Shown: positions 17,497 to 26,527 of the stretch, piece by piece
Numbering within the stretch: position 1 is the stretch's first letter
How the letters are laid out: each line of letters starts with the position of its first letter
Source: Paenibacillus jilunlii
Lineage (GTDB): Bacteria > Bacillota > Bacilli > Paenibacillales > Paenibacillaceae
Length of the DNA stretch: 64,000 nt
Direction: 5' to 3'
NCBI RefSeq assembly: GCF_900102965.1
Contig: NZ_FNGM01000026.1
Coordinates: forward strand, 1,013-65,012
Position numbers and translations under genes: made by a program
The notes under the pieces: model-generated
What the model saw: only the letters and a program-made list of their open reading frames with translations
What the model was told of the DNA's origin: nothing
Database searches by the model: none

Positions 17497-19566
17497 ATGA
17501 ATATGAAATTACCCCCGGTCAGCAGCAAGATTCCAGTCATGCTGCATGGAGCCGATTATAATCCCGAGCAATGGCTGAAATATCCTGAAGTGCTGCGTGA
17601 GGATATCCGCATGATGAAGCTGGCTAAATGCAATGTAATATCTGTTGGCATCTTTTCCTGGGTATCGCTGGAGCCGGAGGAAGGCGTATTCACCTTCGAT
17701 TGGCTGGACAGCGTTCTCGATTCCTTCGCCGAGAACGGGATTTATGCTTTTCTGGCTACCCCGAGCGGCGCGCGTCCGGCCTGGATGTCAGAGAAATATC
17801 CGGAAGTGCTGCGGGTAGAACGAAACCGTGTGCGCAATTTGCATGGTGTCCGGCACAACCACTGTTATACATCACCGGTGTACCGGCAGAAGACAGCCCT
17901 GCTGAACGGCAAGCTGGCAGAGCGTTATGCGGATCATCCGGCAGTTATTGGCTGGCATATCTCGAATGAGTACGGCGGCGAATGCCACTGTGACCTGTGC
18001 CAGGCCAAATTCAGGGAATGGCTGAAGGTGAAATACGACAACAGCCTGGATGAATTGAATCATGCCTGGTGGGCCACGTTCTGGAGCCATACGTACACTT
18101 CCTGGAATCAGGTGGAATCCCCGGCCCCGCACGGAGAAAACCAGGTTCACGGCCTTAACCTGGACTGGCGCCGCTTCGTAAGCGAGTCGACGATTAATTT
18201 TTGCCAGCACGAGATTGATTCCGTACGCGATTATAATCCTGAGCTGCCGGTAACGACCAATATGCACAATATTGACGGTGTGGATTACCGCAAGCTGGCC
18301 AAAATCCTGGACGTGGTTTCCTGGGATGCCTATCCGGCCTGGGGGTACACCGAAGATGATGACGATGCCCGGCTCGCGGCCTGGACGGCGATGCACCACG
18401 ATATGTTCCGCACCTTCAAGCACAAGCCATTCCTGCTAATGGAGAGCACGCCCTCGCTTACGAACTGGCAGTCGGTCAGCAAGCTGAAACGGCCTGGCAT
18501 GCATAAGCTGTCTTCGCTGCAGGCGGTTGCCCACGGCTCGGATTCTGTACAGTACTTCCAATGGCGCAAAAGCCGCGGCTCCAGCGAGAAATTCCACGGT
18601 GCCGTGATTGACCACAGCGGCCACGCCGAAACCCGTGTCTTCCGCGATGTTGCCGAAGTCGGGCGTACGCTCGCAGAGCTGCAAGACGTAGTAGGCACAA
18701 CCACGCCTGTGCAGACCGCCATTATATATGATTGGGACAACCGTTGGGCAATTAAGGATGCGCAGGGTATCCGCAACTCCGGCCTGAAATATGAAGAAAC
18801 GGTGCTTCAGCATTATCAGGCACTGTGGGAGCTGGGCATTCCGGTTGATATTATCGGTTCGGAGGAAGACTTCTCCGCCTACAAGCTGGTGATCGCACCC
18901 ATGCTGTACCTGATTAGCGAAGACAACGGCAAACGGATTGAGAAGTATGTCGAACAGGGCGGAACCTTCCTGGGTACTTATTGGTCAGGTGTGGTCGGAG
19001 AGACGGATCTCTGCCATTTGGGCGGATTCCCTGGCCCTCTGCGCCGTACACTTGGCATTTGGGCTGAAGAGACGGAAGGCTTGCACAGCCGTGATCTGAA
19101 CGGGCTGGTGATGAATTCCGGCAATGCCCTGAGTCTCGAAGGAGACTATGACGCCCATGAGATTGCCGAGCTGATCCACCTGGAAGGGGCAGAGGCGCTG
19201 GGCACATACCGTACAGACTTTTATGCCGGACAGCCTGCGCTGACAATGAACCGTCTGGGTGAAGGCCGTGCGTACCATCTCGCAACACGAGTGAAGGATG
19301 CGGGATTCTATGTGGGGCTGTACGCGGCGATTGCCAAAAAGGCAGGCATTGTCCGCACCTTGGACACGGAGCTGCCGGCGGGTGTCACGGCCCAATTGCG
19401 CACAGACGGTACAAACGATTATGTATTTGTGCAGAATTTCAGCGGCGTGGAGCAATCCGTAAAAATGGATGGCAGAGCGTACACTGATCTGGAGTCAGGC
19501 GAGGCTGTTCCAGCTGTGCTTACACTTCCGGTTCATGGCCTAGCTATCCTGAAGCGGACGCACTAA
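17497..19566 (+). CDS. GH42 beta-galactosidase
   Basis: A 689-residue glycoside hydrolase family 42 enzyme that cleaves terminal beta-galactosides such as lactose or galacto-oligosaccharides. The catalytic acid/base is Glu158 (SNEYGG) and the nucleophile is Glu316 (LMESTPS), both in family motifs. Cysteines in HNHCYT and ECHCDLCQ match the zinc cluster found in thermophilic and Bacillus GH42 enzymes. There is no signal peptide, so it is cytoplasmic and acts on imported sugars. The start is ATG 17497, preceded by AAAGGA 11 bases upstream; the open frame runs further upstream without a ribosome site. A terminator follows at 19580-19614. Confidence 0.95.
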   Translation: MNMKLPPVSSKIPVMLHGADYNPEQWLKYPEVLREDIRMMKLAKCNVISVGIFSWVSLEPEEGVFTFDWLDSVLDSFAENGIYAFLATPSGARPAWMSEKYPEVLRVERNRVRNLHGVRHNHCYTSPVYRQKTALLNGKLAERYADHPAVIGWHISNEYGGECHCDLCQAKFREWLKVKYDNSLDELNHAWWATFWSHTYTSWNQVESPAPHGENQVHGLNLDWRRFVSESTINFCQHEIDSVRDYNPELPVTTNMHNIDGVDYRKLAKILDVVSWDAYPAWGYTEDDDDARLAAWTAMHHDMFRTFKHKPFLLMESTPSLTNWQSVSKLKRPGMHKLSSLQAVAHGSDSVQYFQWRKSRGSSEKFHGAVIDHSGHAETRVFRDVAEVGRTLAELQDVVGTTTPVQTAIIYDWDNRWAIKDAQGIRNSGLKYEETVLQHYQALWELGIPVDIIGSEEDFSAYKLVIAPMLYLISEDNGKRIEKYVEQGGTFLGTYWSGVVGETDLCHLGGFPGPLRRTLGIWAEETEGLHSRDLNGLVMNSGNALSLEGDYDAHEIAELIHLEGAEALGTYRTDFYAGQPALTMNRLGEGRAYHLATRVKDAGFYVGLYAAIAKKAGIVRTLDTELPAGVTAQLRTDGTNDYVFVQNFSGVEQSVKMDGRAYTDLESGEAVPAVLTLPVHGLAILKRTH

Positions 19567-19579
19567 ATATGCAGCTAAG

Positions 19580-19614
19580 CGGCGATTCTCTGCTATTGGA
19601 GAATCGCCGTTTTG
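19580..19614 (+). terminator. Intrinsic terminator of the GH42 gene
   Basis: CGGCGATTCTC (19580-19590) pairs with GAGAATCGCCG (19599-19609), followed by TTTT. The remaining gap to 19812 shows no other feature. Confidence 0.88.
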
Positions 19615-19812
19615 CGCGTGTGTTAGCATTCGGTTAAATGTAACAAACCAGCGCAGGCTACGGTCAAGGTATGCTCAAGGTCCGCACTCTGTCCGTAATG
19701 ATCGAAAGTGCTTTATGGATTTATCGATTCGGGAGTCTGCAGCTCAGGGCCCTGTCTTTTGAGCCGGAATATGCTTCTGTGCAGCCGGAGAACTGCCAGT
19801 CTACCAGCAGCG

Positions 19813-20436
19813 CTAACCGAAAGCCTTCTCGATCCCAGCAATAACCTGCAAATAATAGGCCGTATCATGAGGGACAAAATGAGTGAGGCCTACCGCCTCC
19901 TGAACGGCAATCCGCTCCCCGTTGTCTGTTACACGAAAGCCCGATACATCAAGCTGCTGCAGCCCGCCTTGCCAGAATTGACGGAAGGAAGCAAATTCTG
20001 CGCTGACAATTCCCGCAACTTCTTCCGGCTGGAGCCGGAATTGCTCCAAAGGGAAATGATTGCTGTACAGAAAAACATTCGCCCTTTCATTGTCAATCAT
20101 CCCTTCGTTGACCATGGAATAAGGGATGACCCCCAGTGGAATCAGCTCGTCAAAAGCAAGCTGCACCCCCAGCTCTTCCTCTACTTCACGAAGGCCGTCC
20201 TTGACCGTCTCATTCGCAAGCAGATGTCCGGCGGCGGTAATGTCGAGCAGACCGGCATAATCCCGCTTGTCCTTGCTGCGCAGCTGGAGATAGATATAGA
20301 GCGAATCCTCGCGCTGTTCTACGAACCAGCAGTGAAAAGTTTCATGCCAATGTCCGTACCGGTGTACTTCATCACGCGGAGCGGTGCCGGTCACCTGGCC
20401 CTCAGCATCAAAAATAGTAAGAATTTCCTCTGTCAT
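19813..20436 (-). CDS. NUDIX hydrolase
   Basis: A 207-residue protein with a NUDIX motif at AAGHLLANE followed by REVEEELG, close to GX5EX7REUXEEXGU but one residue shorter between the first Glu and Arg. The N-terminal part (ILTIFDAEGQ, then HRYGHWHETFHCWF) matches the isopentenyl-diphosphate-isomerase-like branch. That group includes diphosphatases of unknown substrate. A C-terminal extension of about 80 residues is present. The gene stands alone and is divergent from the 20545 gene. The substrate is unknown. Confidence 0.85.
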   Translation of the reverse strand: MTEEILTIFDAEGQVTGTAPRDEVHRYGHWHETFHCWFVEQREDSLYIYLQLRSKDKRDYAGLLDITAAGHLLANETVKDGLREVEEELGVQLAFDELIPLGVIPYSMVNEGMIDNERANVFLYSNHFPLEQFRLQPEEVAGIVSAEFASFRQFWQGGLQQLDVSGFRVTDNGERIAVQEAVGLTHFVPHDTAYYLQVIAGIEKAFG

Positions 20437-20544
20437 GTAGGTGCTCCTTTAAGTCTAGTTGTATTAAGCCTATCACACAAAAAAGCGGAACGCTCGGCAG
20501 GCGTTGTCCGAAAGGGTATAATATGGCATAGGAGGCGGATGAAC

Positions 20545-21060
20545 ATGCTCGTGGCTATGGAAAGAAAGGATTTCGATACCTATTGTGATGAAAGACTCGC
20601 TTGGGCTTGTATGGAGCCCATCTTTATGCCGATCCGCGGGAAATCTCCAGCTCTAAAAGCTGCGGCAATCAAGGAGCTGGGCAAGGGACAGAGAGCACTT
20701 TGCATGTTCCGTATCATGTATGATCACAGCTGCCACTCTCCGGCAGAGTTGTATGCTTGGAGCTCATACTTGCTGGACCAGCCGGGTTATTGGAGCGGAG
20801 TGCTGGAGGGGGTGCGTTTTTTTGCAGATGATGCGCTGCGGGAACTGCTCGAAGAGACACAGGAGAGGCTGGAGGCGAGAAACCGCAGGTTGGGATTGGA
20901 ATGGGGTGATGCGGGACTGAGGGATCTCGAAACAGACCAGGATCTGCTGCAGATCATCACGGTCTTGTATGACCGTTTTCAGCGGATTATACCCAAAAGC
21001 CACGCCTTAATTGCTGAATATATCCGTGCCCACCCGGATGAATTCGTTGAATTCACCTGA
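20545..21060 (+). CDS. Hypothetical protein, 171 aa
   Basis: Not recognised. A soluble, largely helical protein with several tryptophans (YAWSSYLLDQPGYWSGV) and a charged middle (LLEETQERLEARN). No signal peptide or membrane segment. The start is ATG 20545, 9 bases after AGGAGG (20530-20535). The open frame extends upstream to 19708, but that stretch is antisense to the NUDIX gene and is not counted. A hairpin terminator follows at 21098-21134. Confidence 0.65.
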   Translation: MLVAMERKDFDTYCDERLAWACMEPIFMPIRGKSPALKAAAIKELGKGQRALCMFRIMYDHSCHSPAELYAWSSYLLDQPGYWSGVLEGVRFFADDALRELLEETQERLEARNRRLGLEWGDAGLRDLETDQDLLQIITVLYDRFQRIIPKSHALIAEYIRAHPDEFVEFT

Positions 21061-21093
21061 TGATGTCAGGCATCGGTGTTCGTTCAGAAACTG

Positions 21094-21140
21094 CAAAAAG
21101 GCTGCAGCGTCCATAGTGAGGACAGTGCAGCCTTCTTGGC
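21094..21140. terminator. Terminator between convergent genes
   Basis: AAGGCTGCAGCGTCC (21098-21112) pairs with GGACAGTGCAGCCTT (21120-21134). It ends the 20545 gene and can act for the kdu operon arriving from the other side. Confidence 0.8.
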
Positions 21141-21239
21141 TTGTAGTCAGGATTAGCAGCAGCTGCTTGCAGAGTAAGCCGATGTCTTTTTATAACACGC
21201 CCGCAGCCCGTTTGTATGTGTCTGTCTATATTCCCGGAA

Positions 21240-21995
21240 TTATCTGGCGAGCCATCCGCCATCCACATTCAGAATGTGGCCGTTCAGGTAGTCGGAAGCT
21301 GCGGATGCCAGGAACACAGCAGGTCCTTTAACATCTTCAGCAGTTCCCCAGCGTCCCGCAGGAATACGGTCGAGGATCGAGTCGGAACGGTTCTGGTCGG
21401 CACGGATTGGAGCGGTGTTCTCAGTAGCCATATATCCGGGAGCGATGGCATTGATGTTCAGACCGGAGCCAGCCCATTCATTGGCAAAGGCTTTGGTCAG
21501 ACCGGCTACGCCGTGCTTGCTCGCAGTATACCCGGGCACGTTGATCCCGCCCTGGTAGGAGAGCATAGAGCAGATGTTGATGATTTTACCGTTGCCTCTT
21601 TCCAGGAAGTGGCGGCCGGCGATTTGCGACAGCAGGAACACCGTGTTCAGGTTCAGGTTGATGACATCGAACCAGTCTTTTTCGCTGTGGTCTTTGGCTG
21701 GAGTACGGCGGATCATGCCTGCGCAGTTGACAAGAATGTCTATTTTCCCGGTAAAAGCTACAGCTTCGTCGAACATTCCTTGAAGCTTGGTGTGATCGCT
21801 CAAATCGCCTGCGATGCTGAGTGCTTTTACGCCAAAGGCTTTGGCTGCGGCTACTGTTTCGTCACTTGCATTGAGGGAAGCGGAGATCACGTCTGCGCCC
21901 GCTTCTGCGAAAGCAAGCGCAATCCCTTGTCCAAGACCTTGGGCAGCCCCGGTTACGATTGCTGTTTTGCCTGCCAAACTGAATAAAGATGACAT
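21240..21995 (-). CDS. kduD: 2-deoxy-D-gluconate 3-dehydrogenase KduD
   Basis: A 251-residue short-chain dehydrogenase. TGAAQGLGQG is the NAD-binding glycine motif, and Ser143, Tyr156 and Lys160 (YTASK) form the catalytic set. Overall sequence pattern and length match KduD, which reduces 2,5-diketo-3-deoxygluconate to 2-keto-3-deoxygluconate with NAD(P)H. It is the last gene of the kduI-deoR-kduD operon, so substrate and pathway are supported by context. No KDG kinase or aldolase gene is adjacent. Confidence 0.93.
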   Translation of the reverse strand: MSSLFSLAGKTAIVTGAAQGLGQGIALAFAEAGADVISASLNASDETVAAAKAFGVKALSIAGDLSDHTKLQGMFDEAVAFTGKIDILVNCAGMIRRTPAKDHSEKDWFDVINLNLNTVFLLSQIAGRHFLERGNGKIINICSMLSYQGGINVPGYTASKHGVAGLTKAFANEWAGSGLNINAIAPGYMATENTAPIRADQNRSDSILDRIPAGRWGTAEDVKGPAVFLASAASDYLNGHILNVDGGWLAR

Positions 21996-22058
21996 ATATT
22001 ATTCTCTCCTTTTATACACATTGGTGAGCATCTTGCGATGCTTCGATGGATACTGAAT

Positions 22059-22814
22059 CTACCCGCATTCGATGTTGACACCTGCACTCCGAAACTGCTC
22101 TACAGACTCTTGGGCAAGGCCGCTGTCGGTAAGCAGTACGTCAACTTCCTGCAGTGAAGCGAACGTGCGCAGCGCAGTATGCCCGAATTTGTGATGGTCG
22201 CAAACGGCGAACACTGTGCGGGCAGTGGATACCAAGGCTTGCTTGAAATCGATAAAATCTCCGGTGTAAATCGACAGCCCGTGTTCAATATGAACGGCTG
22301 TAGCCGACAGAAAGGCTTTTTCTATATTAAGCTTTTGGACATAGGAGACAGCTTCAGGGCCAGCCAGCATATTGCGTACACGGTAGCCTCCGGGGACGAC
22401 AAGACGAATACGGTCTTTCTGAACCAGTTCGCTGATGATGTACACATCATTGGTGATCACCGTCAGCGGGATGTTGTCCAGCCTCCGGGCAATTTCAAGC
22501 GTGGTGCTGCCGCCGTCCAGAGCAATAATATCATCCTCGGCAATATGGGCCAGCGCCAGCTGCGCAATCTCCGTTTTTTCATCGGAATATTTATCCAGAG
22601 GGTTCTTGGAGGGCAAGATGCCGAACTGGTCGCTCTGGGCCAGCACGGCTCCGCCGTGGACACGCATAATCAGTCCCTGTTCCTCCAGCTTGCTTAAGTC
22701 CTCGCGGATGGTTTTTCCAGTCACCTGGAGCTTGTCGCTCAGCTCATTCACCGTTACATCCTTCTGGTTGAGCAAAACTTCCATAATCATCTCGTGCCGC
22801 CGTATCGGGTTCAT
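22059..22814 (-). CDS. DeoR family transcriptional regulator of the kdu operon
   Basis: 251 residues. The N-terminal DeoR helix-turn-helix (RRHEMIMEVLLNQ, then VTGKTIREDLSKLE) is followed by a sugar-phosphate-sensing DeoRC domain with DGGSTTLE. It lies between kduI and kduD with short gaps (34 and 63 bp), so it is co-transcribed and probably represses its own operon until a uronate-derived phosphate or keto acid appears. Paired TACGTTTATTT repeats before kduI are candidate operators. This differs from Bacillus subtilis, where KdgR of the LacI family controls kdu genes. Confidence 0.92.
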   Translation of the reverse strand: MNPIRRHEMIMEVLLNQKDVTVNELSDKLQVTGKTIREDLSKLEEQGLIMRVHGGAVLAQSDQFGILPSKNPLDKYSDEKTEIAQLALAHIAEDDIIALDGGSTTLEIARRLDNIPLTVITNDVYIISELVQKDRIRLVVPGGYRVRNMLAGPEAVSYVQKLNIEKAFLSATAVHIEHGLSIYTGDFIDFKQALVSTARTVFAVCDHHKFGHTALRTFASLQEVDVLLTDSGLAQESVEQFRSAGVNIECG

Positions 22815-22848
22815 CCGCCTGCCTCATCTTTCCGTAGTTGTTTTTGTT

Positions 22849-23682
22849 CTATTGTAATTCTTTCATGCCTACGGGGTCCATATCATCATAACGTTTGTTG
22901 TCGCCGGCCATGCTCCAGATAAAGGTGTAGTTATGCGTACCCACACCGCTGTGGATGGACCAGCTTGGGGAAATTACGGCCTGTTCATTGTGCATTACGA
23001 TGTGACGGGTCTCAGTAGGCTCGCCCATGAGATGGAATACAATGGAATCGTCCGGAAGATCGAAATAGAAGTAGGCTTCCATCCGGCGCGGGTGAGTATG
23101 GGAAGGCATTGTATTCCACATGCTGCCCGGTTTCAGCTGGGTCATCCCCATAACAAGCTGTGCGCTTTGTACGCCACCTGCATGAATGAAGCGGTGAATA
23201 GTACGTTCATTGGAGTTCTCCAAGCCGCCCATTGCGCCGGATTCGGATTCAGCCAGCGTTGTTTTGGTGGTAGGGTAGGACTGATGTGCAGGAGCCGAGT
23301 TCAGGTAGAACTTCGCAGGCTTGGCGCTGTCGGCGCTTTTGAAAATAACATCTTTGGCGCCCTGTCCTACATACAGACATTCTTTGAAATCTATTTCATA
23401 TTCAGTTCCGTCTACAACAACCGAACCTTTGCCTCCGACATTGATCACACCCAGTTCACGGCGTTCCAGGAAGTAAGTAACCCCCAGCTCTTTCAGGTCA
23501 GTAGTGAGCACGACATCCTTATTCACCGGATTAGCGCCGCCTACGATCATACGGTCTTCATGGGTCAGGACAAGCTTCAGTTCATCCGGAGCAAAAATGA
23601 CAGGGATATGGAACTCCTTGCGCAAACGCGCGGTGTCAAATTGCTTAACTTCGTTGGGATGGGATGCGAAACGTCTTTCCAT
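22849..23682 (-). CDS. kduI: 5-dehydro-4-deoxy-D-glucuronate isomerase KduI
   Basis: A 277-residue cupin-fold zinc isomerase that converts 5-keto-4-deoxyuronate (from unsaturated galacturonate or glucuronate) to 2,5-diketo-3-deoxygluconate. Conserved metal-ligand patterns include MPSHTHPRRMEAYFYF. The length equals typical KduI (about 278). The start is ATG 23682, preceded by AAGGAG; the frame extends 52 codons upstream into the promoter region and that part is not coding. It leads the operon kduI-deoR-kduD. The substrate could come from GH88 (51.8 kb) or a lyase. Confidence 0.96.
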   Translation of the reverse strand: MERRFASHPNEVKQFDTARLRKEFHIPVIFAPDELKLVLTHEDRMIVGGANPVNKDVVLTTDLKELGVTYFLERRELGVINVGGKGSVVVDGTEYEIDFKECLYVGQGAKDVIFKSADSAKPAKFYLNSAPAHQSYPTTKTTLAESESGAMGGLENSNERTIHRFIHAGGVQSAQLVMGMTQLKPGSMWNTMPSHTHPRRMEAYFYFDLPDDSIVFHLMGEPTETRHIVMHNEQAVISPSWSIHSGVGTHNYTFIWSMAGDNKRYDDMDPVGMKELQ

Positions 23683-23729
23683 TGAATATTCAATCTCCTT
23701 CGCAAACAAATTTTCGTTCGTATAGGTAC

Positions 23730-23758
23730 AATTTAATCCATATACGTTTATTTGGCAA
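23730..23758 (-). promoter_or_regulatory. Sigma-A promoter of kduI
   Basis: On the minus strand TTGCCA (23758-23753), 17 bases, then TAAATT (23735-23730). It lies about 50 bases before the kduI start codon. Confidence 0.6.
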
Positions 23759-23786
23759 GAGATAATCTTTTTTAGTACGTTTATTT
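23743..23786. promoter_or_regulatory. Paired operator candidates for the kdu regulator
   Basis: TACGTTTATTT occurs twice as a direct repeat, at 23743-23753 and 23776-23786, exactly 33 bp (about three helical turns) apart. The first lies between the -35 and -10 of the kduI promoter. DeoR repressors often bind such repeated sites. The link to this DeoR is inferred. Confidence 0.45.
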
Positions 23787-23962
23787 TAGTGCATTTATCG
23801 GGTTGGGATATTGCCATATGAACTGAAAGCGTGCACAATAGAACTGGAATAAGAATGAATTTCCAATTGGAGCACCAATTGTTGCGGACTAGGCGTGAAC
23901 AGGGCAGGCAGTGCAGACCCGTCAGGTAAGTTTCTGGCAGCAGGGGCGGGTGTGTATGGGAG

Positions 23963-24340
23963 GCGGGCCCGCTGCGGCGGGATCGCCAGAATCAAGGGTA
24001 GAAATACCCTTGAAATAGCCCGCTGCGGCGGGATCACCGGAATCAAGGGTAAAAATACCCTTGAAATAGCCCGCTGCGGCGGAATCGCCAGAATCAAGGG
24101 TAAAAATACCCTTGAAATGGCCCGCTGCGGCGGAATCGCCGGAATCAAGGGTAGAAATACCCTTGAAATGGCCCGGAGCGGCGGGATCGCCGGAATCAAG
24201 GGTAAAAATACCCTTGAAATAGCCCGCTGCGCCGGAATCGCCGGAATCAAGGGTAAAAATACCCTTGAACCGGCCCGCTGCGGCGGCCTCGCGTAAATCA
24301 AGGGTAAAAATACCCTTGAACCGGCCCGGTGCAGCGGGCC
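23963..24340. repeat. 51-bp hairpin array, stem type TCAAGGGT
   Basis: Seven hairpins start at 23992, 24043, 24094, 24145, 24196, 24247 and 24298, exactly 51 bp apart. Each is TCAAGGGT, a loop AGAAAT or AAAAAT, then ACCCTTGA. The 29-bp linkers carry CCCGCTGCGGCGGG, itself a small CCCGC/GCGGG inverted repeat. The period and the GGT-RRAAAT-ACC core match the other arrays although stem and linker differ. The last hairpin ends about 60 bp before the GTG start at 24383. Confidence 0.93.
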
Positions 24341-24382
24341 ATAACAGATTTAGAATATAAAAACTGGTGGAGGGGAACGGAA

Positions 24383-26059
24383 GTGGGAGAATTACAAGCT
24401 GGGGCGGGTACATATCAGGCTCGCCAGAACGAAATTATCTATAATATCGCAATCGAGGCAGAACGCCTCCCGCTGCTGGACAGCGGGCTGTGGTTCCATG
24501 ATGATGTGCGCAACAACTTTTATTATGCTTCTTATCTTTTTGCTGCGGCAGTGGAGCCAGGCTTTGAGCTGCCTTTTGACCGGGAGGCGGCGAAACACAA
24601 AGCGGAGGCAGTCCTGCTGGAAACGGTGCTGCTGCAGAACCGGCAGCCTGGCACCCGGTTATACGGGCATTGGCCGCTGGGCCTGAATCCGCTGCCGCGC
24701 GAGGCAGCGCCGCATGAGCTGCCGGTGGAGATCATGGGCAGCCTGATGGTCTGGTTCTGCAAGCATTACGGAAGCAGGCTGAATGCCGGATTGCGGATTG
24801 CTTTTCATACAGCGATCGGGCATATTTACCGGAGCGGCTTCTACCGTAAGCCGGTGGTTCATTTTGGTCATCATGAGGCCAAATACACAGCGGCGAAGCT
24901 GATCTTCGGCAAGCTGTTCGACGATGAGGAGCTGCTGGCAGACGGGCGGAAAAGCCTGGAGAATACACTGGCGTATATCCGGGAGAAGGGAATGCCGGAA
25001 TACGGCAGTCTGCCGTGGTTCTGGCACTGGGTGCAGGCATTCACCTGCGCATGGGAGCTGGAGGAAGACAGCGGGCTGAAGAATACGCTAGCTGAAATGC
25101 TGGATTATCTGTGGAAGGAGCGGGGCCAGTTTTATCTGCAGGGAGCCTGGGCGGGCGCGTTTTCCCGGGGCTGGCCGCATGATGTTCCGGCGGATGGCAA
25201 CGTGCTGCATGACTATGTGCAATTTGGGGATTTCAAGCTGCCGCAAGCCATGCCCCGCACCGAGTATGCCGGATTCCTGTTCTATGAAGCGCCGGGGCAG
25301 GTGCGGGCGGCAGCGCTGAACCGGCAGGCCCCAGTGGAGGTCACCAAGATTACGCAAAAAGTCGTTCCCGACGATCCGAACCCGCAGCCGCTGCTTCATT
25401 CGTATGCGTATATTACGGAGAGCTTCGCAGCAGGAGGACTATGGGAGCGTGTAGAGGAGTTCGACAACGAGCAGCTGCGTTGGGCTTTTTCACTGCCAGT
25501 GTCTCCTGAATATGCCGTGAACCGGCTGTATTTCTTTCATCCCGGTCAAGGCTATCAGGAAGGCGATCCCCGGCATCAGAGCCGTTATATGGAGGTGCTG
25601 TATCACCAGGGCATTGTCCTGGCCTTGTTCCCAGTGCCGGAGGGTGAAGCGGACACGATTGTGGGGGTGCTGCCCAATGGCCAGTGGATGAAGCAACCCG
25701 CAGCGCTGTTCGGCAAGGCAGGGGAGGTCTATTTTGCCGTATATCTGTCCCATAACTATCAGCTCAAAGAGCGGGAGGGGTACCTCGAAGTGTCTGCGAA
25801 CGGGAAGCGGAGCGGAGTGGTTGTGGAGGCCATCAGCGTTAAAGAAGCTGCGGAGCGGGGGACCGGTGATCTTGCGGCGTTTGCGGCAGAACGGGCAGCT
25901 CAAGCTCCATCTTTTGAAGCAGGAGCCGCAATGGCAGTTCGATATAACTCCATCAAGGGAGACCACTTGCAATTAAGCACAGATGGTCTTACTGCAACAA
26001 AAGCTCTGCTGAACGGCAGTCCCATCTCATTAGATCATTATACGGTTAGCGGCAGCTAG
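24383..26059 (+). CDS. Unassigned 558-aa protein, possibly helical-toroid carbohydrate enzyme
   Basis: The family was not recognised. Residues 1-300 are rich in helices, Trp, Tyr and His (FGHHEAKYTAAKL, LPWFWHWVQAFTCAW), suggesting an alpha/alpha-barrel as in many lyases and GH88/GH105-type hydrolases. The last 250 residues look beta-rich. There is no signal peptide. The start is GTG 24383, 9 bases after GGAGG (24369-24373). It lies 700 bp from the divergent kduI operon, so a role in uronide breakdown, for example as a lyase or unsaturated uronyl hydrolase, is an inference from context only. A terminator follows at 26106-26140. Confidence 0.6.
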   Translation: MGELQAGAGTYQARQNEIIYNIAIEAERLPLLDSGLWFHDDVRNNFYYASYLFAAAVEPGFELPFDREAAKHKAEAVLLETVLLQNRQPGTRLYGHWPLGLNPLPREAAPHELPVEIMGSLMVWFCKHYGSRLNAGLRIAFHTAIGHIYRSGFYRKPVVHFGHHEAKYTAAKLIFGKLFDDEELLADGRKSLENTLAYIREKGMPEYGSLPWFWHWVQAFTCAWELEEDSGLKNTLAEMLDYLWKERGQFYLQGAWAGAFSRGWPHDVPADGNVLHDYVQFGDFKLPQAMPRTEYAGFLFYEAPGQVRAAALNRQAPVEVTKITQKVVPDDPNPQPLLHSYAYITESFAAGGLWERVEEFDNEQLRWAFSLPVSPEYAVNRLYFFHPGQGYQEGDPRHQSRYMEVLYHQGIVLALFPVPEGEADTIVGVLPNGQWMKQPAALFGKAGEVYFAVYLSHNYQLKEREGYLEVSANGKRSGVVVEAISVKEAAERGTGDLAAFAAERAAQAPSFEAGAAMAVRYNSIKGDHLQLSTDGLTATKALLNGSPISLDHYTVSGS

Positions 26060-26101
26060 ATGAGCTGATCTTATGCGTTAGGTGATTTCTGAAAAGTTAA
26101 A

Positions 26102-26142
26102 AGATCCCGCAGGCACCTCGATAGCCTCCGCGGGTTCTTTGG
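26102..26142 (+). terminator. Terminator of the 24383 gene
   Basis: CCCGCAGGC (26106-26114) pairs with GCCTCCGCGGG (26124-26134) with a bulge, followed by TTCTTT. Nothing convincing is seen in the rest of 26143-26527. Confidence 0.7.
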
Positions 26143-26527
26143 CGTCGCTGCCGTCAAGGCCGGATTTAATTTCAAATCCTTGGAATCTTATATGGGACTG
26201 TATGCAGCGGGAAGTGACTCCACTGAGGATCATTTACGGTGCATACGGTGCCATCGGTTATAGTGTAAAGCACCTCGCCCCGCTGAGTCCGGCATACTCC
26301 CCCGATTTGCCAATAGACTGGTTATCCTTTACAGCAACAACCGCTGTGTTTGAACGCCATTACTAGCATCCGGTGGACAAAGCATGGGCAAGGCTGACGG
26401 ATAATGTGCTGCAGGCTTAAATAACATTTAAGGTGTGAAGGTATTAGAGGAATTGTTGAGAATTATATATTTTAGCGACTCATTTAGTCAGCCGCAAAAA
26501 ACAAGGATGTTTAGGGGGATTAAGTAG

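Noticed and set aside
19708-20544. Long upstream extension of the 20545 gene
   Set aside because: It is antisense to the NUDIX gene; the real start has its own AGGAGG at 20530.
23895-24413. Open frames with 17-residue repeats over the 24-kb array
   Set aside because: Same cause: an in-phase 51-bp non-coding repeat. Several frames are open at once, which argues against any of them being real.
26082-26366. 94-residue open frame after the 24383 gene
   Set aside because: It overlaps the terminator, lacks a ribosome site and has an unconvincing composition.
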